A DNA stretch of 64,000 nucleotides from Oscillospiraceae bacterium (GCA_015068035.1 SVLI01000001.1:1-64000); one strand, 5' to 3'. Positions 33,330 to 43,340 are shown, numbered from the stretch's first letter. Notes: generated by a model not told the origin, from the sequence alone. Numbers and translations: made by a program.

Positions 33330-34766
33330 ATGGCCAAAGATAAGAAGGTTGAGCAGATCACCGATATGGAGGTTGATTTTGCCCAGTGGTATACGGACAT
33401 CTGCCGCAAGGCGGAGCTGGTGGAGTATGCCTCCGTCAAGGGTTTCACCATCCTGCGCCCCTATGGCTACGCGATTTGGGAGAACATTCAGAGCATTCTT
33501 GACGGCATGTTCAAAAAGACCGGCCACGTCAACGTGGCGATGCCGGTTCTGATTCCCGAGAGCCTGCTGAAGAAAGAGGGCGAGCTGGTCAACGGCTTCG
33601 CGCCGGAGGTTGCCTGGGTCACCATGGGCGGCAGCGAACAGCTGGAAGAGCGCCTTGCCTTCCGCCCCACTTCGGAAACCATGTTCTGCGACCATTGGCA
33701 CAGCGTGCTGCATTCCTGGCGCGAGCTGCCGATGCTCTATAACCAGTGGTGCTCCGTCATCCGCTGGGAAAAGACCACGCGGCCCTTCCTGCGTTCGCGC
33801 GAGTTCTGGTGGCAGGAGGGTCACACCATCCACGAGACCGCCGAGGAGGCGCAGGCCGAAACCGAGCAGCAGCTCAACTGCTATGCCGATTTCTTTGAGA
33901 ACATCCTCGCCATCCCCGTCGTGCGCGGCCGCAAGACGGAGAAGGAAAAGTTCGCCGGCGCGGAAGCAACCTATACGGTTGAGTGCATGATGAAGGACCG
34001 CAAGTCCCTGCAGGGCGCGACCTCGCACTATTTTGGCGACAAGTTCTCCCGCGCTTACGACGTCACCTTCACGGGACGCGACAACAAGCTGCAGTATCCT
34101 TTCCAGACCTCCTGGGGCTCCACCACGCGCATGATCGGCGCGATCATCATGACGCATGGCGACAACAACGGCCTCGTCCTGCCCCCGAAAATTGCGCCCG
34201 TCCAGGTCATCGTGCTGCCCGTGGCGCAGCATAAAGAGGGCGTGCTGGAAAACGCGGCCAAGCTGCGTGACCGTCTGCTCGAGGCGGGCCTGCGCGTGAA
34301 GATGGACGACAGTGACAACTCCATGGGCTGGAAGTGCGCGCAGCACGAGATGAAGGGCGTGCCGCTGCGCGTGGAGTGCGGCCCGCGCGATATGGAAGCC
34401 GGCCAGTGCGTGCTCGTGCGCCGCAACGACGGCGAGAAGATCACGGTCAAGATGGAAGACCTCGAAAGCGCCGTCATTGAGCAGCTGGACATCGTCCACA
34501 ACATGATGTTTGAAGCCGCGAAAAAGAACATGGACGACAACACCTATGAGGCCGCCACGGTCGAGGAGGCCGTTGCCCTGCAGAAGGAACACGGCGGCTT
34601 CATCAAGACCAAGTGGTGCGGCGATCTCGCCTGCGAGATGGCCATGAAGGAGCAGGGCGGCATGTCCTCCCGCTGCATGCCTCTTGCGCAGAGCGGCACG
34701 GTCGGCAAATGCGTCTGCTGCGGCAAGGAAACCACAACGGATATCTATTGGGGCGTCGCATATTGA
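33330..34766 (+). CDS. proS: Prolyl-tRNA synthetase, type 3 (archaeal/eukaryotic-like)
   Basis: 478 residues from the ATG at 33330, AAGGAG upstream. Class II motifs: motif 2 in FRPTSETMFCDHWHSVL and RFPLRSREF-like FLRSREFWWQEGHT, motif 3 near GSTTRMIGAIIM. The anticodon-binding domain (about 285-390) is followed by the zinc-binding C-terminal domain (CGDLAC..CVCC..WGVAY). It lacks the INS editing domain of bacterial-type ProRS, so editing of Cys-tRNA-Pro must be done in trans; a YbaK gene lies at 63088. Makes Pro-tRNA in the cytoplasm. Confidence 0.96.
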   Translation: MAKDKKVEQITDMEVDFAQWYTDICRKAELVEYASVKGFTILRPYGYAIWENIQSILDGMFKKTGHVNVAMPVLIPESLLKKEGELVNGFAPEVAWVTMGGSEQLEERLAFRPTSETMFCDHWHSVLHSWRELPMLYNQWCSVIRWEKTTRPFLRSREFWWQEGHTIHETAEEAQAETEQQLNCYADFFENILAIPVVRGRKTEKEKFAGAEATYTVECMMKDRKSLQGATSHYFGDKFSRAYDVTFTGRDNKLQYPFQTSWGSTTRMIGAIIMTHGDNNGLVLPPKIAPVQVIVLPVAQHKEGVLENAAKLRDRLLEAGLRVKMDDSDNSMGWKCAQHEMKGVPLRVECGPRDMEAGQCVLVRRNDGEKITVKMEDLESAVIEQLDIVHNMMFEAAKKNMDDNTYEAATVEEAVALQKEHGGFIKTKWCGDLACEMAMKEQGGMSSRCMPLAQSGTVGKCVCCGKETTTDIYWGVAY

Positions 34767-34791
34767 TCTCCCCAAGCGCATAAATACAGAA

Positions 34792-34830
34792 AAACAGGGT
34801 CACCCACCATCGGGTGACCCTGTTTCTTTT
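34792..34830 (+). terminator. Terminator of proS
   Basis: 14-bp perfect stem AAACAGGGTCACCC / GGGTGACCCTGTTT (34792-34825), T-rich tail. Confidence 0.93.
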
Positions 34831-35016
34831 CCCAAACCCCGCAGCCTGCCTTTGCACCCCGTTTCCAAACACAGGCAAAGCCCAAACGCGCGCCGCGTGG
34901 CCGCTTTCTCCCAAACGCAGGCCACCTCCCATCGAACGCGCCTTCCCCCAAACGCAAAGCGGGTGCGCAGCGGTTTCCTCCGCGGCGCACCCGGTTCTTA
35001 TTTTATCTTTTGCGGC

Positions 35017-36288
35017 TTATTTCTCTTTTTTCGCCGGCAGGCGCAGCAGCACTTTTTCCACGCGCAGCCCGTCCGCGAGCAGCACCGTGAAGTGCAGATC
35101 TTCATACCAAATCTCCGCGCCCGTCTCCGGGAAACCGCGATAAAGCTCAATCATCCAGCCGCCGACGGTGGCGGATTCGATCTCCTCATCCAGCTTCTCC
35201 CGCTCGATGAACTCCAGGAAATCGCCAATCGGCAGGTCGCCGTCCAGCTCAAAGGTGTCCGGCCCCTTTTCCGTGATCTCGTGCACGACCTCGTCCGTCT
35301 CGTCCCAGATGTCGCCCACGATCTGCTCGAGCACGTCCTCCATCGAGAGCACGCCCGCGGTTCCGCCGTAATCGTCCGTCACGATGGCCAGATGCTGCTT
35401 GGCGCGGCGCATATGGCTGAGCACGTCCGGCAGACGCATGGTTTTGTAAACGTAGCAGGGCGGCATCAGCAGCGCGCGCAGGTCGAACTGCTCGGCGTCA
35501 ATGCGCGCCTTGAAGAAATGGTTGAGGTACAGTACGCCAATGACGTTGTCGATGCTCTCCTCGTAAACCGGCAGGCGGGAATACGAGGTCTGCTCAATGC
35601 GCTGCAGAATCTCGTCCCAGTCGTCGTCAATATCGATGGCCTCGACGTCCACGCGCGCGGTCATCGCCTCGCTCGCGGCGATTTCGGAGAAATCCAGCGC
35701 CGCCTGCAGCAGCTCGGAGCGGTCCTCGTCGATCACGCCCTCGTCCTCGACGGTCTCGATGATCGTCTGCAACTCCTCCACAGCCTCCTCGTCCGGGTCA
35801 ATGTCCGGATCCGGCTTGGGCTTATCCTTGCCGATGAGCAGCTTCACCAGCCCCACAACAACCCAGCGCACGGGCGTGAGCACAATGGCGAGCGCCCAAA
35901 TGAACGGGGCAAAGGCCATGGCAAGGCGGTTGGCGTTCTTTTTCGCCACGATTTTCGGCATGGTCTCGCCGAAGATGATCACGAGGATCAGCACGATGGC
36001 GGTGGCAAGCGCCGTATATTTCTCGCTGCCCGTCAGCAAAATGGCCGTGACGGTCGCCAGCGAGGAGGAGGCGATGTTCACAAGGTTGTTGCCGATCAGG
36101 ATGGCAGAGAGCGTGTCGTCATAGCGGTCGCAGATCTTGCCCGCGAGCGCAGCCGAGCGCTTGCCGTCCTCCGCGGCGCTGTCCAAACGCATGCGGTTGG
36201 CCGAGGAAAAGCTCATCTCCGAAGCGGAGAAGAACGCGGAAAAGGCAACGCAAACGATGATGCCGATGAAATACAGCGGAGAAATCAT
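35017..36288 (-). CDS. CNNM/CorC-type membrane protein (hemolysin family), second of a pair
   Basis: 423 residues. DUF21/CNNM transmembrane domain (about 1-150: ASEMSFSSANRMRLD, LIGNNLVNIASSSLATV, FGETMPKIVAKKNA), then a CBS pair (about 205-330: LPVYEESIDNVIGV, AIVTDDYGGTAGVLSMEDVLEQIVGDIWDE), then a CorC_HlyC transporter-associated domain. Related proteins take part in Mg2+ and Co2+ homeostasis, probably as Na+-coupled exporters. It is translationally coupled to its paralogue by a 4-bp overlap, suggesting a heterodimer. Confidence 0.9.
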   Translation of the reverse strand: MISPLYFIGIIVCVAFSAFFSASEMSFSSANRMRLDSAAEDGKRSAALAGKICDRYDDTLSAILIGNNLVNIASSSLATVTAILLTGSEKYTALATAIVLILVIIFGETMPKIVAKKNANRLAMAFAPFIWALAIVLTPVRWVVVGLVKLLIGKDKPKPDPDIDPDEEAVEELQTIIETVEDEGVIDEDRSELLQAALDFSEIAASEAMTARVDVEAIDIDDDWDEILQRIEQTSYSRLPVYEESIDNVIGVLYLNHFFKARIDAEQFDLRALLMPPCYVYKTMRLPDVLSHMRRAKQHLAIVTDDYGGTAGVLSMEDVLEQIVGDIWDETDEVVHEITEKGPDTFELDGDLPIGDFLEFIEREKLDEEIESATVGGWMIELYRGFPETGAEIWYEDLHFTVLLADGLRVEKVLLRLPAKKEK

Positions 36289-37580
36289 TTCGCAGCCTCC
36301 TCTCCCTCATCGCCGGCAAGCGGCGGATAGAAGCGCAGCGACACGATGCGGTTTTTCTTCTTGGACTCCACGCTCACGCGCAGGCCGTTGTATGTAAACT
36401 CCTCGCCCTCGTCGGGCAGGCGTTCAAACTGCTCACAGGTCCATTCGCCGATGATCTGATGCTCGAAATCCACATCGTCCGGATCCTCGAAGCCGACCAG
36501 CTCAAAGGCTTCCTCCACGGAGAGCTCCGCCTGCAGAAGGCAGCTGCCGTCCGCCTGCGGCACACAGGGCTCGACGACGATGTCGTCCTCGTCCCAGATT
36601 TCGCCGACCAGCTCTTCGAGAATGTCCTCCACCGTGACGATGCCGAGCATGCCGCCGTAACTGTCCGTCACGATGGCGATGTTGCGCTTTTTGCGGCTCA
36701 TCTCGGTTAAAAGCTCATCGATCTTCGTGCTGCGGTGGATGAAATACGGCTCATCCAGCAGCGGCAGCAGCTCGACCGATGCGCCCTCGCGCATATAGGC
36801 CTTGAGATATTTGCGGATCTGCAGCACGCCGATGACATTGTCAATGCTGCCGCGATACACGGGCAGGCGGGAGTGGCGATAGCTCTTGATGCGCGCGAGA
36901 ATTTCCTCGCAGTCGCTTTCCGCATCCAGCGCGGCAACGTCCACGCGGGGCGTGAGCACGCTCTCCGCGGTCACATCCGCAAACATGAGGGCCGACTGCA
37001 CAAGCTCGCCGCGCTCAGAGCCCAGCTCGCCCTCGTCGGTCATGTTCTCAATGATGTCGTAAAGCTCCTCCTCCGTCACGGTAACGGCAGTGTCACCCTT
37101 CGTCAGCCGCGCAACGCCGCGGCCGATCGCCGTCAGGATAAAGGAAATGGGCGAGAAAATCTTCATAAAAAAACACAGCGAAGCCGACACAGCCAGAGAA
37201 ATTTTCTCGCTGTGTTTCTTCCCTATGCTCTTTGGCAGCATTTCTGCGGCAAAGAACACCACAATCGTCGTCACAACGGTGGCCAGCGCCGTTGCGCTCA
37301 GGCCCCAAAGGCGCGTTGCAAACAGCGTGGAAAGCGACGCCACAACCAGATGCGTGACGTTCGTTCCGATGAGAACGGTCGTGATGGCTTTGTCAAAATT
37401 GTCGAGAATATACATCGTGCGCTGGGCACGGGCGTCCCCCCGCTCCAGCCGCGTTTTGATGCGGATGCGGCTCACGGAGGCAAGCGCTGTTTCCGCCACG
37501 GCGAAATACGCAGCGCAAAGCAGCAAAATGATGATCGCAACAGGAATCAGAAGTAACTTAGGCCAACTGTCGGGGTCCAT
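36285..37580 (-). CDS. CNNM/CorC-type membrane protein (hemolysin family), first of a pair
   Basis: 431 residues, same three-part layout as the downstream gene: DUF21 (VAETALASVSRIR, LIGTNVTHLVVASLSTLF, AAEMLPKSIGKKHSE), CBS pair (LPVYRGSIDNVIGVLQIRKY, IVTDSYGGMLGIVTVEDILEELVG) and CorC_HlyC domain. The two are clear paralogues but not recent copies. Own promoter (37630-37658); the ribosome site AAGGAG lies about 13 nt before the ATG. Confidence 0.9.
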   Translation of the reverse strand: MDPDSWPKLLLIPVAIIILLLCAAYFAVAETALASVSRIRIKTRLERGDARAQRTMYILDNFDKAITTVLIGTNVTHLVVASLSTLFATRLWGLSATALATVVTTIVVFFAAEMLPKSIGKKHSEKISLAVSASLCFFMKIFSPISFILTAIGRGVARLTKGDTAVTVTEEELYDIIENMTDEGELGSERGELVQSALMFADVTAESVLTPRVDVAALDAESDCEEILARIKSYRHSRLPVYRGSIDNVIGVLQIRKYLKAYMREGASVELLPLLDEPYFIHRSTKIDELLTEMSRKKRNIAIVTDSYGGMLGIVTVEDILEELVGEIWDEDDIVVEPCVPQADGSCLLQAELSVEEAFELVGFEDPDDVDFEHQIIGEWTCEQFERLPDEGEEFTYNGLRVSVESKKKNRIVSLRFYPPLAGDEGEEAAK

Positions 37581-37629
37581 TTAAGACGAGCACACTCCTT
37601 TTTTCCGGGAAAAATAATAATGATTTTTG

Positions 37630-37658
37630 ATTATATCACGGTTCTTCCGCCGCGTCAA
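37630..37658 (-). promoter_or_regulatory. Sigma-A promoter of the CNNM/CorC pair
   Basis: TTGACG (37653-37658), 17-bp spacer, TATAAT (37630-37635), only about 60 bp beyond the end of oppF. Confidence 0.88.
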
Positions 37659-37719
37659 CCGACATCCGGCGGCTTGGCGGCGGGGCAGACAACGGTTTTG
37701 CGTCCTTGCGTCGGAAAAC

Positions 37720-38460
37720 TCAGTCGTCATCGCGCAGCGAGGCGAGCAGCTTTTGCGTGTAGGGATGCTGCGGCGCGGAATAGATCTCCGCCGTGTCGCC
37801 CATCTCCACGATGCGCCCTTTTTCCATCACCATCACGCGGTCACAAAGCTGATAAATAACGTTCAGATCGTGCGAGATGAACAGATAGCTCAGCCCCAGA
37901 TCCTCCCGCAGCTCGCGCAGAAGCTGCAGAATCTGCGCCTGAATGGTCACATCCAGCGCGCTGACGGGCTCATCCGCGATGAGCAGCTTTGGGCGCTGGA
38001 TGAGCGCCACGGCGATGGACACACGCTGGCGCTGTCCGCCGGAGAGCTCCCGCGGCAGGCGGGAGGCATATTCCTCCCCGAGTCCCACGCGCTCGAGCAT
38101 ATCTATCACACGGCGCTTGCGCTCGGCTGCGTCGTATTTTCCGAAGATGCGCAGCGGCTCCTCCACAATCCAGCCCACGCTGCGCGCGGGATTGAGGCTG
38201 CCGAAGGGGTCCTGAAACACCATCTGCGGCCGCTTGCTGTGATGGATAATCTCGCCGGAGATGTCCTCATGGATGCCGAGGATGGCCTTGCTGAGCGTGC
38301 TTTTTCCGCAGCCGCTCTCCCCCACGAGGCCGAGAATCTCCCCCTCGCGCAGCGTGAAGCTGACATCCTGCAAAATGTCCGTGCGCCGTTTTTTTCCGAA
38401 CAGCCCCGCCGTGGTATACCACGCGCTGAGCCCGCGCACCTCCAGTATCGGCTGTGTCAT
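37720..38460 (-). CDS. oppF: Oligopeptide ABC transporter ATP-binding protein OppF
   Basis: 246 residues: Walker [25 protein letters not shown], signature LSGGQRQR, Walker [13 protein letters not shown], and the typical tail [14 protein letters not shown]. Shorter than many OppF (~310-330), since it lacks the C-terminal oligo_HPY extension with its iron-sulfur cysteines. It overlaps oppD by 4 bp (ATGA). Powers the OppBC permease. Confidence 0.92.
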   Translation of the reverse strand: MTQPILEVRGLSAWYTTAGLFGKKRRTDILQDVSFTLREGEILGLVGESGCGKSTLSKAILGIHEDISGEIIHHSKRPQMVFQDPFGSLNPARSVGWIVEEPLRIFGKYDAAERKRRVIDMLERVGLGEEYASRLPRELSGGQRQRVSIAVALIQRPKLLIADEPVSALDVTIQAQILQLLRELREDLGLSYLFISHDLNVIYQLCDRVMVMEKGRIVEMGDTAEIYSAPQHPYTQKLLASLRDDD

Positions 38461-39257
38461 GGCGTATCTCCTTCCGCAAATCCCCGTCGTCCGTCAATGC
38501 GGGGGATGGCGGCGATCAGTTTTTGTGTGTAAGGATGCTGGGGCGAAGAATAGATCTGCGCCGTGTCGCCCATCTCCACGATGTGACCGTTTTGCATCAC
38601 GGCCACGCGCGAGCACAGCCGCCGCACGACGTTGAGATCGTGCGAGATGAACAGGATGCCCATGCCGCTCTCGCGGTTGATGCGCCGCAAAAGCTTCAGA
38701 ATCTGCGCCTGCACGGTCACATCCAGCGCGGTCGTCGGCTCGTCGGCAATCAAAAGCTTCGGCCGCGTGATGATGGCAGCGGCGATCATCGCGCGCTGCC
38801 GCTGGCCGCCGGAGAGCTGATGGGGATATTTCCGGTAGCAGACTTCCGGCTCGGGCAGCTCCACCGCCGCCATCGCCTCCAGCGCGCGCGCCTTGCGCTC
38901 GGCGGGAGAGAGCTTTGTGTGCAGCAGCAAGCTCTCCTCCACCTGCGCGCCGACGCGCATCGTGGGGTCAAGGCTCGTCATCGGCTCCTGAAAGATCATG
39001 CTGATCTCCGCGCCCTGCAGCTTTCTAAGCTCCTCGCGCGGACAGCTGAGCAGCTCTTTGCCCTCAAACTCCACCGTGCCGGAGGCCTTCGCGCGGTTGC
39101 GGCCGATGAGCCCCGCGATGGTCAGCGCCGTGACGGTTTTGCCGCTGCCGCTCTCCCCCACAAGGCCGAGGCAGTCGCCCGACGCCATGTCAAAATCAAT
39201 GCCGTGGACGGCCTCGCCGTCCTCAAAAGCGATGTGCAGATCGCGGACCTTCAGCAT
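38457..39257 (-). CDS. oppD: Oligopeptide ABC transporter ATP-binding protein OppD
   Basis: 266 residues: Walker [29 protein letters not shown], signature [10 protein letters not shown], Walker [13 protein letters not shown], tail [16 protein letters not shown]. Also truncated at the C-terminal end relative to the classical ~330-residue form. It overlaps oppC by 7 nt. Confidence 0.93.
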   Translation of the reverse strand: MLKVRDLHIAFEDGEAVHGIDFDMASGDCLGLVGESGSGKTVTALTIAGLIGRNRAKASGTVEFEGKELLSCPREELRKLQGAEISMIFQEPMTSLDPTMRVGAQVEESLLLHTKLSPAERKARALEAMAAVELPEPEVCYRKYPHQLSGGQRQRAMIAAAIITRPKLLIADEPTTALDVTVQAQILKLLRRINRESGMGILFISHDLNVVRRLCSRVAVMQNGHIVEMGDTAQIYSSPQHPYTQKLIAAIPRIDGRRGFAEGDTP

Positions 39258-40048
39258 GTCGGTTCCCCCAATCCCTCACTGAGCAGGCTAAAGCCCAGAA
39301 TCAGCAAAATGATGGCAAGGCCCGCGCCCAGCGCCATCCACGGCACGGAGAACAGATAGGCCTGACTGTCCGAAAGCATGCGGCCGAGGCTCGCCTCCGT
39401 GGGCGAAACGCCGATGCCGAGAAAGCTCATGCCCGCCTCCGCGAGCACGGCGTTGTTAAAGCCGATGGCGATGCCGCGCAGCAGCGTTTTGCCCACATTG
39501 GGCAGGATGTGCACGAACATCACGCGAAGATGCCCCGCGCCCATGAGCCGGGCGGAGCGGACGTAATCGAGATTCTTTTGCGCGGCGAACTCCGTGCGCA
39601 CAATGCGCGCAAAGCTCGGGATGAACAGCAGCCCGAGCGCCAAAATGACGTTGTATTTTCCCGGCCCCGTGAGGCTGAGAATCACCAGCGCGAGCAAAAT
39701 GCTCGGAAAGGCGGCGAGCGTATCGTTCACGCGCATGAGCCCCTCGTCCACCAGTCCGCCGAAATAGCCGGTGAACGCGCCGATGATCACGCCGAACACA
39801 GCGCCGATGATCACCGTGCACAGCGCGATGAACAGCGTCGCGCCCGAGCCGGTCAGCACGCGGGAGAAGATGTCCCGCCCGAAGTTGTCCGTGCCAAGCA
39901 GATGCTGAAAGCTCGGCGGCGCTGCGCGCAGCATGCCGATCTCGTTGGGGTCATAGGGCGTCCAGAACTGCCCGACGATAATCAGCAGAATCATCAGCCC
40001 CGCGATGATCGCGCCCGATATAAGGTTTTTGTTTTTTCCAATACGCAT
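39251..40048 (-). CDS. oppC: Oligopeptide ABC transporter permease OppC
   Basis: 265 residues with an N-terminal helix, LGTDNFGRDIFSRVLTG, then five helices; the EAA-type loop SARLMGAGHLRVMFVHILPN is clear, as is EAGMSFLGIGVSPTEASLGRML. Forms the inner-membrane pore with OppB. Confidence 0.93.
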   Translation of the reverse strand: MRIGKNKNLISGAIIAGLMILLIIVGQFWTPYDPNEIGMLRAAPPSFQHLLGTDNFGRDIFSRVLTGSGATLFIALCTVIIGAVFGVIIGAFTGYFGGLVDEGLMRVNDTLAAFPSILLALVILSLTGPGKYNVILALGLLFIPSFARIVRTEFAAQKNLDYVRSARLMGAGHLRVMFVHILPNVGKTLLRGIAIGFNNAVLAEAGMSFLGIGVSPTEASLGRMLSDSQAYLFSVPWMALGAGLAIILLILGFSLLSEGLGEPTC

Positions 40049-40065
40049 GGTTTTTTCCTCACCGG

Positions 40066-41007
40066 TCAGTTCAGCCGCAGACGCGGGTCAAGGAACTGGT
40101 TGACGATGTCCGCAAGGGTGTTGACCACCATCACGATGCACGCGAGGATCACAACGATCGCCTGCACAACGGGATAGTCGCGGTTGCCGATGGCGCTCAG
40201 CAGCAGTCTGCCAAGTCCCGGAATGCCGAAGACCTGCTCAATGATGATGCTGCCGGCCACGATGTCCGCCAGCGTGAAGGCCAGAAAGGTCACAACAGAG
40301 AGCATGGCGTTTCGCAGCAGATGGCGGCGCATCACGCCCGAGGTGCTGTTGCCGCGGCTGTAAGCCGTGCGGGCATAGTCCTTGCCGTATTCGGTCAGCA
40401 GGTTGCCGCGCAGCAGCTTGATGACCATCGTGCTCTTGGGCAGCGCGATGGCCAGCGCCGGGAAGAACAGATAGCCCCAGTAGCCCCAGAAGCTCTCCTG
40501 TGCCGAAACGAAGTTGCCCGGCGTAAACCATTTGAGCACGAGGCCGAACAGGTATGTAAAGAGAATGCCGATAAAAAAGGGCGGCACGCTCATCACGATC
40601 TGATTGAGTGTGGAGAAAATGCGGTCCACAACCGAGCCCGCGCGCCAGGCAAGGCGCATACCCACCGGGATCGAAATGACAATCACCAGCAGGAAGCTCA
40701 GAATGGACAATCCCGCTGTCACGGGCAGCTTATCCGCAAGCAGCTCGGAAACCGGGCAGCGATAGTTGTAGCTCACGCCGGGATCGCCCGTGACGAAACC
40801 GCCGAGCCAGCGGAAATAGCGCGAGACGACGCTGCCGTTAAGATCCAGCTCCTCCCGCAGCGCCGCGACCTTTTCGGGCGTTGCGCTCGTGCCGAGGATT
40901 TTCGCCGTCGGGTCGGCGGGAATGATCTGAAAGGCGAGAAAGGCCACAATGGAAACAAGCAGAAGCGTCACGACCAAAACGGCCAGCTTCCTGATAATAT
41001 AGCGCAT
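40066..41007 (-). CDS. oppB: Oligopeptide ABC transporter permease OppB
   Basis: 313 residues from the ATG at 41007 (AGGAGG upstream); the longer frame runs into the oppA spacer. Six helices, EAA loop YARTAYSRGNSTSGVMRRHLLRNA, and the typical ends MRYIIRKLAVLVVTLLLVS and NTLADIVNQFLDPRLRLN. Confidence 0.93.
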   Translation of the reverse strand: MRYIIRKLAVLVVTLLLVSIVAFLAFQIIPADPTAKILGTSATPEKVAALREELDLNGSVVSRYFRWLGGFVTGDPGVSYNYRCPVSELLADKLPVTAGLSILSFLLVIVISIPVGMRLAWRAGSVVDRIFSTLNQIVMSVPPFFIGILFTYLFGLVLKWFTPGNFVSAQESFWGYWGYLFFPALAIALPKSTMVIKLLRGNLLTEYGKDYARTAYSRGNSTSGVMRRHLLRNAMLSVVTFLAFTLADIVAGSIIIEQVFGIPGLGRLLLSAIGNRDYPVVQAIVVILACIVMVVNTLADIVNQFLDPRLRLN

Positions 41008-41071
41008 TCTCCCGCCTCCTTTTCTGTATTTTTGCCTGAATTTTTCTTCTGTGAAAACGCTTTGCGGCGTT

Positions 41072-41105
41072 CGGCAGGACGGGAAACGTGTTTCCCGTCC
41101 TGCCG
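41072..41105 (-). promoter_or_regulatory. Intercistronic hairpin between oppA and oppB
   Basis: 15-bp perfect stem CGGCAGGACGGGAAA / TTTCCCGTCCTGCCG with a 4-nt loop and no T tail, 13 bp after the oppA stop. Likely shields oppA mRNA from 3' decay, giving excess binding protein. Confidence 0.75.
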
Positions 41106-41117
41106 CTTTCAAATCGC

Positions 41118-42677
41118 TTACTTGTAATAGACCGTGGAAAGATCCATCGCGTAGATCGGATAGAACTTATAGCCGTCGAGCGTGCTCTTCATCGCGACGA
41201 GGTCGCACAGGTCCTGAATATACAGGTTTGCCGCCTGCTCGGTGAGAATGGTCTCGCAGCGCTTGAACAGCTCGGTCTGTTCCGCGTCGTCCACGCAGGC
41301 GCAGGCCTCGGCATAGACGCGGTCATATTCCGCGTTGGAGAAATTGCTGATGTTGCTGGAGGAATCGCTCCGCCAGCGATCCAGCAGCGCCTGAGCGGTG
41401 AGGGTCTTGGCATCAAAGCCCACGACGGTGGCCTCGTAATTGCGGCCCTGATAGATGTCGGACAGCCAGGTACTCCACTCGACAATGTTGATGCTGGCAT
41501 CCACGCCGATGGCGCGCAGCTGCTCGACCACGACCGTGGCCGTGTCCACGTGCGGCGCGTAGTTGGAGGGAACGGTGATCACCAGCGGGAAACCGTCCGG
41601 ATATCCGGCCTCAGAGAGCAGCTCCTTGGCCTTTTCCACGTTCGTGGGATAGTAATCGGCCAGCTCGGGCATGAAGTATTTGCCGAAAGCGGGATAGATG
41701 CTGCTGCCCAGCGCCGTGCCGCGGCCGTCCGCGAGGAAGAGCATGATCTGCTCGCGGTCGATGGCATAGCTCAGCGCCTGCCGCACCCGAACGTCATTGA
41801 GCGGCTCAACGGCGTTGTTCAGATACACCGCCTGCACCAGATTCATCGTGCCCTCGAGGACGGTGAAATCGCTGCCCAGCTCATTGGTCTGCACCTGCGT
41901 CAGATGTGCGCAGAAATCCACAGCGCCCGACTTGAGCGCCATGACAATCGCCGTGGCGTTGTCAAAAATGCGAAATTCCACCTTTTCCAGCTTCGCCTTC
42001 TCGCCCCAATACTCGTCGAAGCGCTCGACGATGAAATTCTGCTGCGGCGTGCGGGAAACGTAGCGGAAGGGGCCCGTGCCGACCGGCGCGGTGGCCTGAT
42101 CGTCGTAATCCGCGGGGATGATGGCCGCTGTGAGTCTGGCCAGAAATGCGGTGTTGCCCTCCGTCAGCGTGATAACGATGGTTTTCTCGTCCGGTGCCTC
42201 GACGCTCTTCACAGCCTCGAAACCGTCAACCAGTGTCGCCCCGTCCTCTCCCTTGCTCATGCAGCGCTCGAGAGAATACAAAACATCCCCGACCGTCACC
42301 AACTCGCCGTTATGGAACCGGACACCCTCGCGCAGCTCGAACGTGAAGACATCTGCTTCCTTGGAAACGACGTATTTCTTGGCGACAGCGGGGAGCAAAT
42401 TGCCTTCACTGTCGGGCTTGACAAGCCCTTCAAATACGTTGAACAGAACTTCCCTGGTTCCTGCGGCCTCCATGTGGTGAGGGTCAAGACTGTCATCCAG
42501 ATCCTGCGCAATGGCGACGACAATGCCGTTCTTGCCGGAATCGGATGCGGGCGAGCCGGAAACCGAACCTTCGTTGCCTTCTGTGCCGCCGGGCTTGCCG
42601 TCTCCGCAAGCGCAGAGTACCGCTGCCAGGCACATAACAGCCATCAGGAGGGCAAGAATCTTCCAAATTCTTTTCAT
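41118..42677 (-). CDS. oppA: Oligopeptide ABC transporter substrate-binding lipoprotein OppA
   Basis: 519 residues. Lipobox AVLCAC (lipid Cys24), acidic/glycine linker, then the SBP_bac_5 fold: LDPHHMEAAGTREVLFNVFEGL, FTFELREGVRFHNGELVTVGDVLYSLERC, GTGPFRYV, and VRQALSYAIDREQIM. Captures peptides (or nickel/heme in some relatives) outside. First gene of oppABCDF, with a consensus promoter. Confidence 0.93.
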   Translation of the reverse strand: MKRIWKILALLMAVMCLAAVLCACGDGKPGGTEGNEGSVSGSPASDSGKNGIVVAIAQDLDDSLDPHHMEAAGTREVLFNVFEGLVKPDSEGNLLPAVAKKYVVSKEADVFTFELREGVRFHNGELVTVGDVLYSLERCMSKGEDGATLVDGFEAVKSVEAPDEKTIVITLTEGNTAFLARLTAAIIPADYDDQATAPVGTGPFRYVSRTPQQNFIVERFDEYWGEKAKLEKVEFRIFDNATAIVMALKSGAVDFCAHLTQVQTNELGSDFTVLEGTMNLVQAVYLNNAVEPLNDVRVRQALSYAIDREQIMLFLADGRGTALGSSIYPAFGKYFMPELADYYPTNVEKAKELLSEAGYPDGFPLVITVPSNYAPHVDTATVVVEQLRAIGVDASINIVEWSTWLSDIYQGRNYEATVVGFDAKTLTAQALLDRWRSDSSSNISNFSNAEYDRVYAEACACVDDAEQTELFKRCETILTEQAANLYIQDLCDLVAMKSTLDGYKFYPIYAMDLSTVYYK

Positions 42678-42770
42678 GTGATCTTCTCCTTGCCTTGGCT
42701 GCTCACGGCAGAATCCCGCCGCGCAGCCTCATGATTTTGGCTCATTCTATATTTAATTGTGAGCAGAAGC

Positions 42771-42799
42771 AGTATACTCAAAACTTCCCCGTCTGTCAA
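42771..42799 (-). promoter_or_regulatory. Sigma-A promoter of the opp operon
   Basis: TTGACA (42794-42799), 17-bp spacer, TATACT (42771-42776), read on the minus strand. Leader of about 90 nt. Confidence 0.9.
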
Positions 42800-42863
42800 G
42801 AGCCTCGCGCATCCGGACAGAGAAACCGCACCGTTTGCCGCGAAAGGCAGCGCGCCCCCGCTG

Positions 42864-42905
42864 CAAAAAGCCCAAGCGGCGAAGGGTTCTTCCCTCCGCC
42901 GCTTT
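42864..42905 (-). terminator. Terminator of the small lipoprotein gene
   Basis: Stem AAGCGGCGAAGGG (from 42874) with CCCTCCGCCGCTT (one mismatch), followed on the minus strand by CTTTTTGC. Isolates the AT-rich unit from the opp promoter region. Confidence 0.75.
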
Positions 42906-42935
42906 ATCCAGATAACATGTCAGCTAATTATTTAG

Positions 42936-43313
42936 TCATTTCCAGCATCTAAAGTTTACATCTGATATTTCTCCTGAAAACTTTTGAATATTACAAGAAT
43001 ATTCAAAATAATAGAAGCCCAAACCTTTTCCGTACTCATCTAGTTTATACCAGTTGCCTTTGACAGAAACCTTAACCGACCTCTCGTCGGCTCCTATTCT
43101 TTCGATTGTAGCTGCTTCAAATCCCTTTATGGAAGAATCACCTTCTTCTCGGCAGCATGCATTGATAGCTCCCTGCTTCGCAATTTCCATTATCCGACTC
43201 CAAGCAAGTTCTTTGGGTTCTGACGTCGTTGTTACTTCAGGAGTGTCATAGCCGCACGCTGCAACCCCCACAATCATAACCAATGCCAAAATTAAAACAA
43301 TCAGCTTTTTCAT
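42936..43313 (-). CDS. Small AT-rich lipoprotein of unknown function
   Basis: 125 residues. Signal peptide with lipobox VAAC (Cys20), then about 100 residues with three further cysteines and strands such as SVKVSVKGNWYKLDE and GFYYFEYSC. Base composition is clearly more AT-rich than flanking genes. It is transcribed away from a ribbon-helix-helix gene, with inverted repeats at its transcription start. I recognise no family. Confidence 0.65.
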   Translation of the reverse strand: MKKLIVLILALVMIVGVAACGYDTPEVTTTSEPKELAWSRIMEIAKQGAINACCREEGDSSIKGFEAATIERIGADERSVKVSVKGNWYKLDEYGKGLGFYYFEYSCNIQKFSGEISDVNFRCWK

Positions 43314-43340
43314 TATTTCCCCTCCGATTTTCTTCTATCG

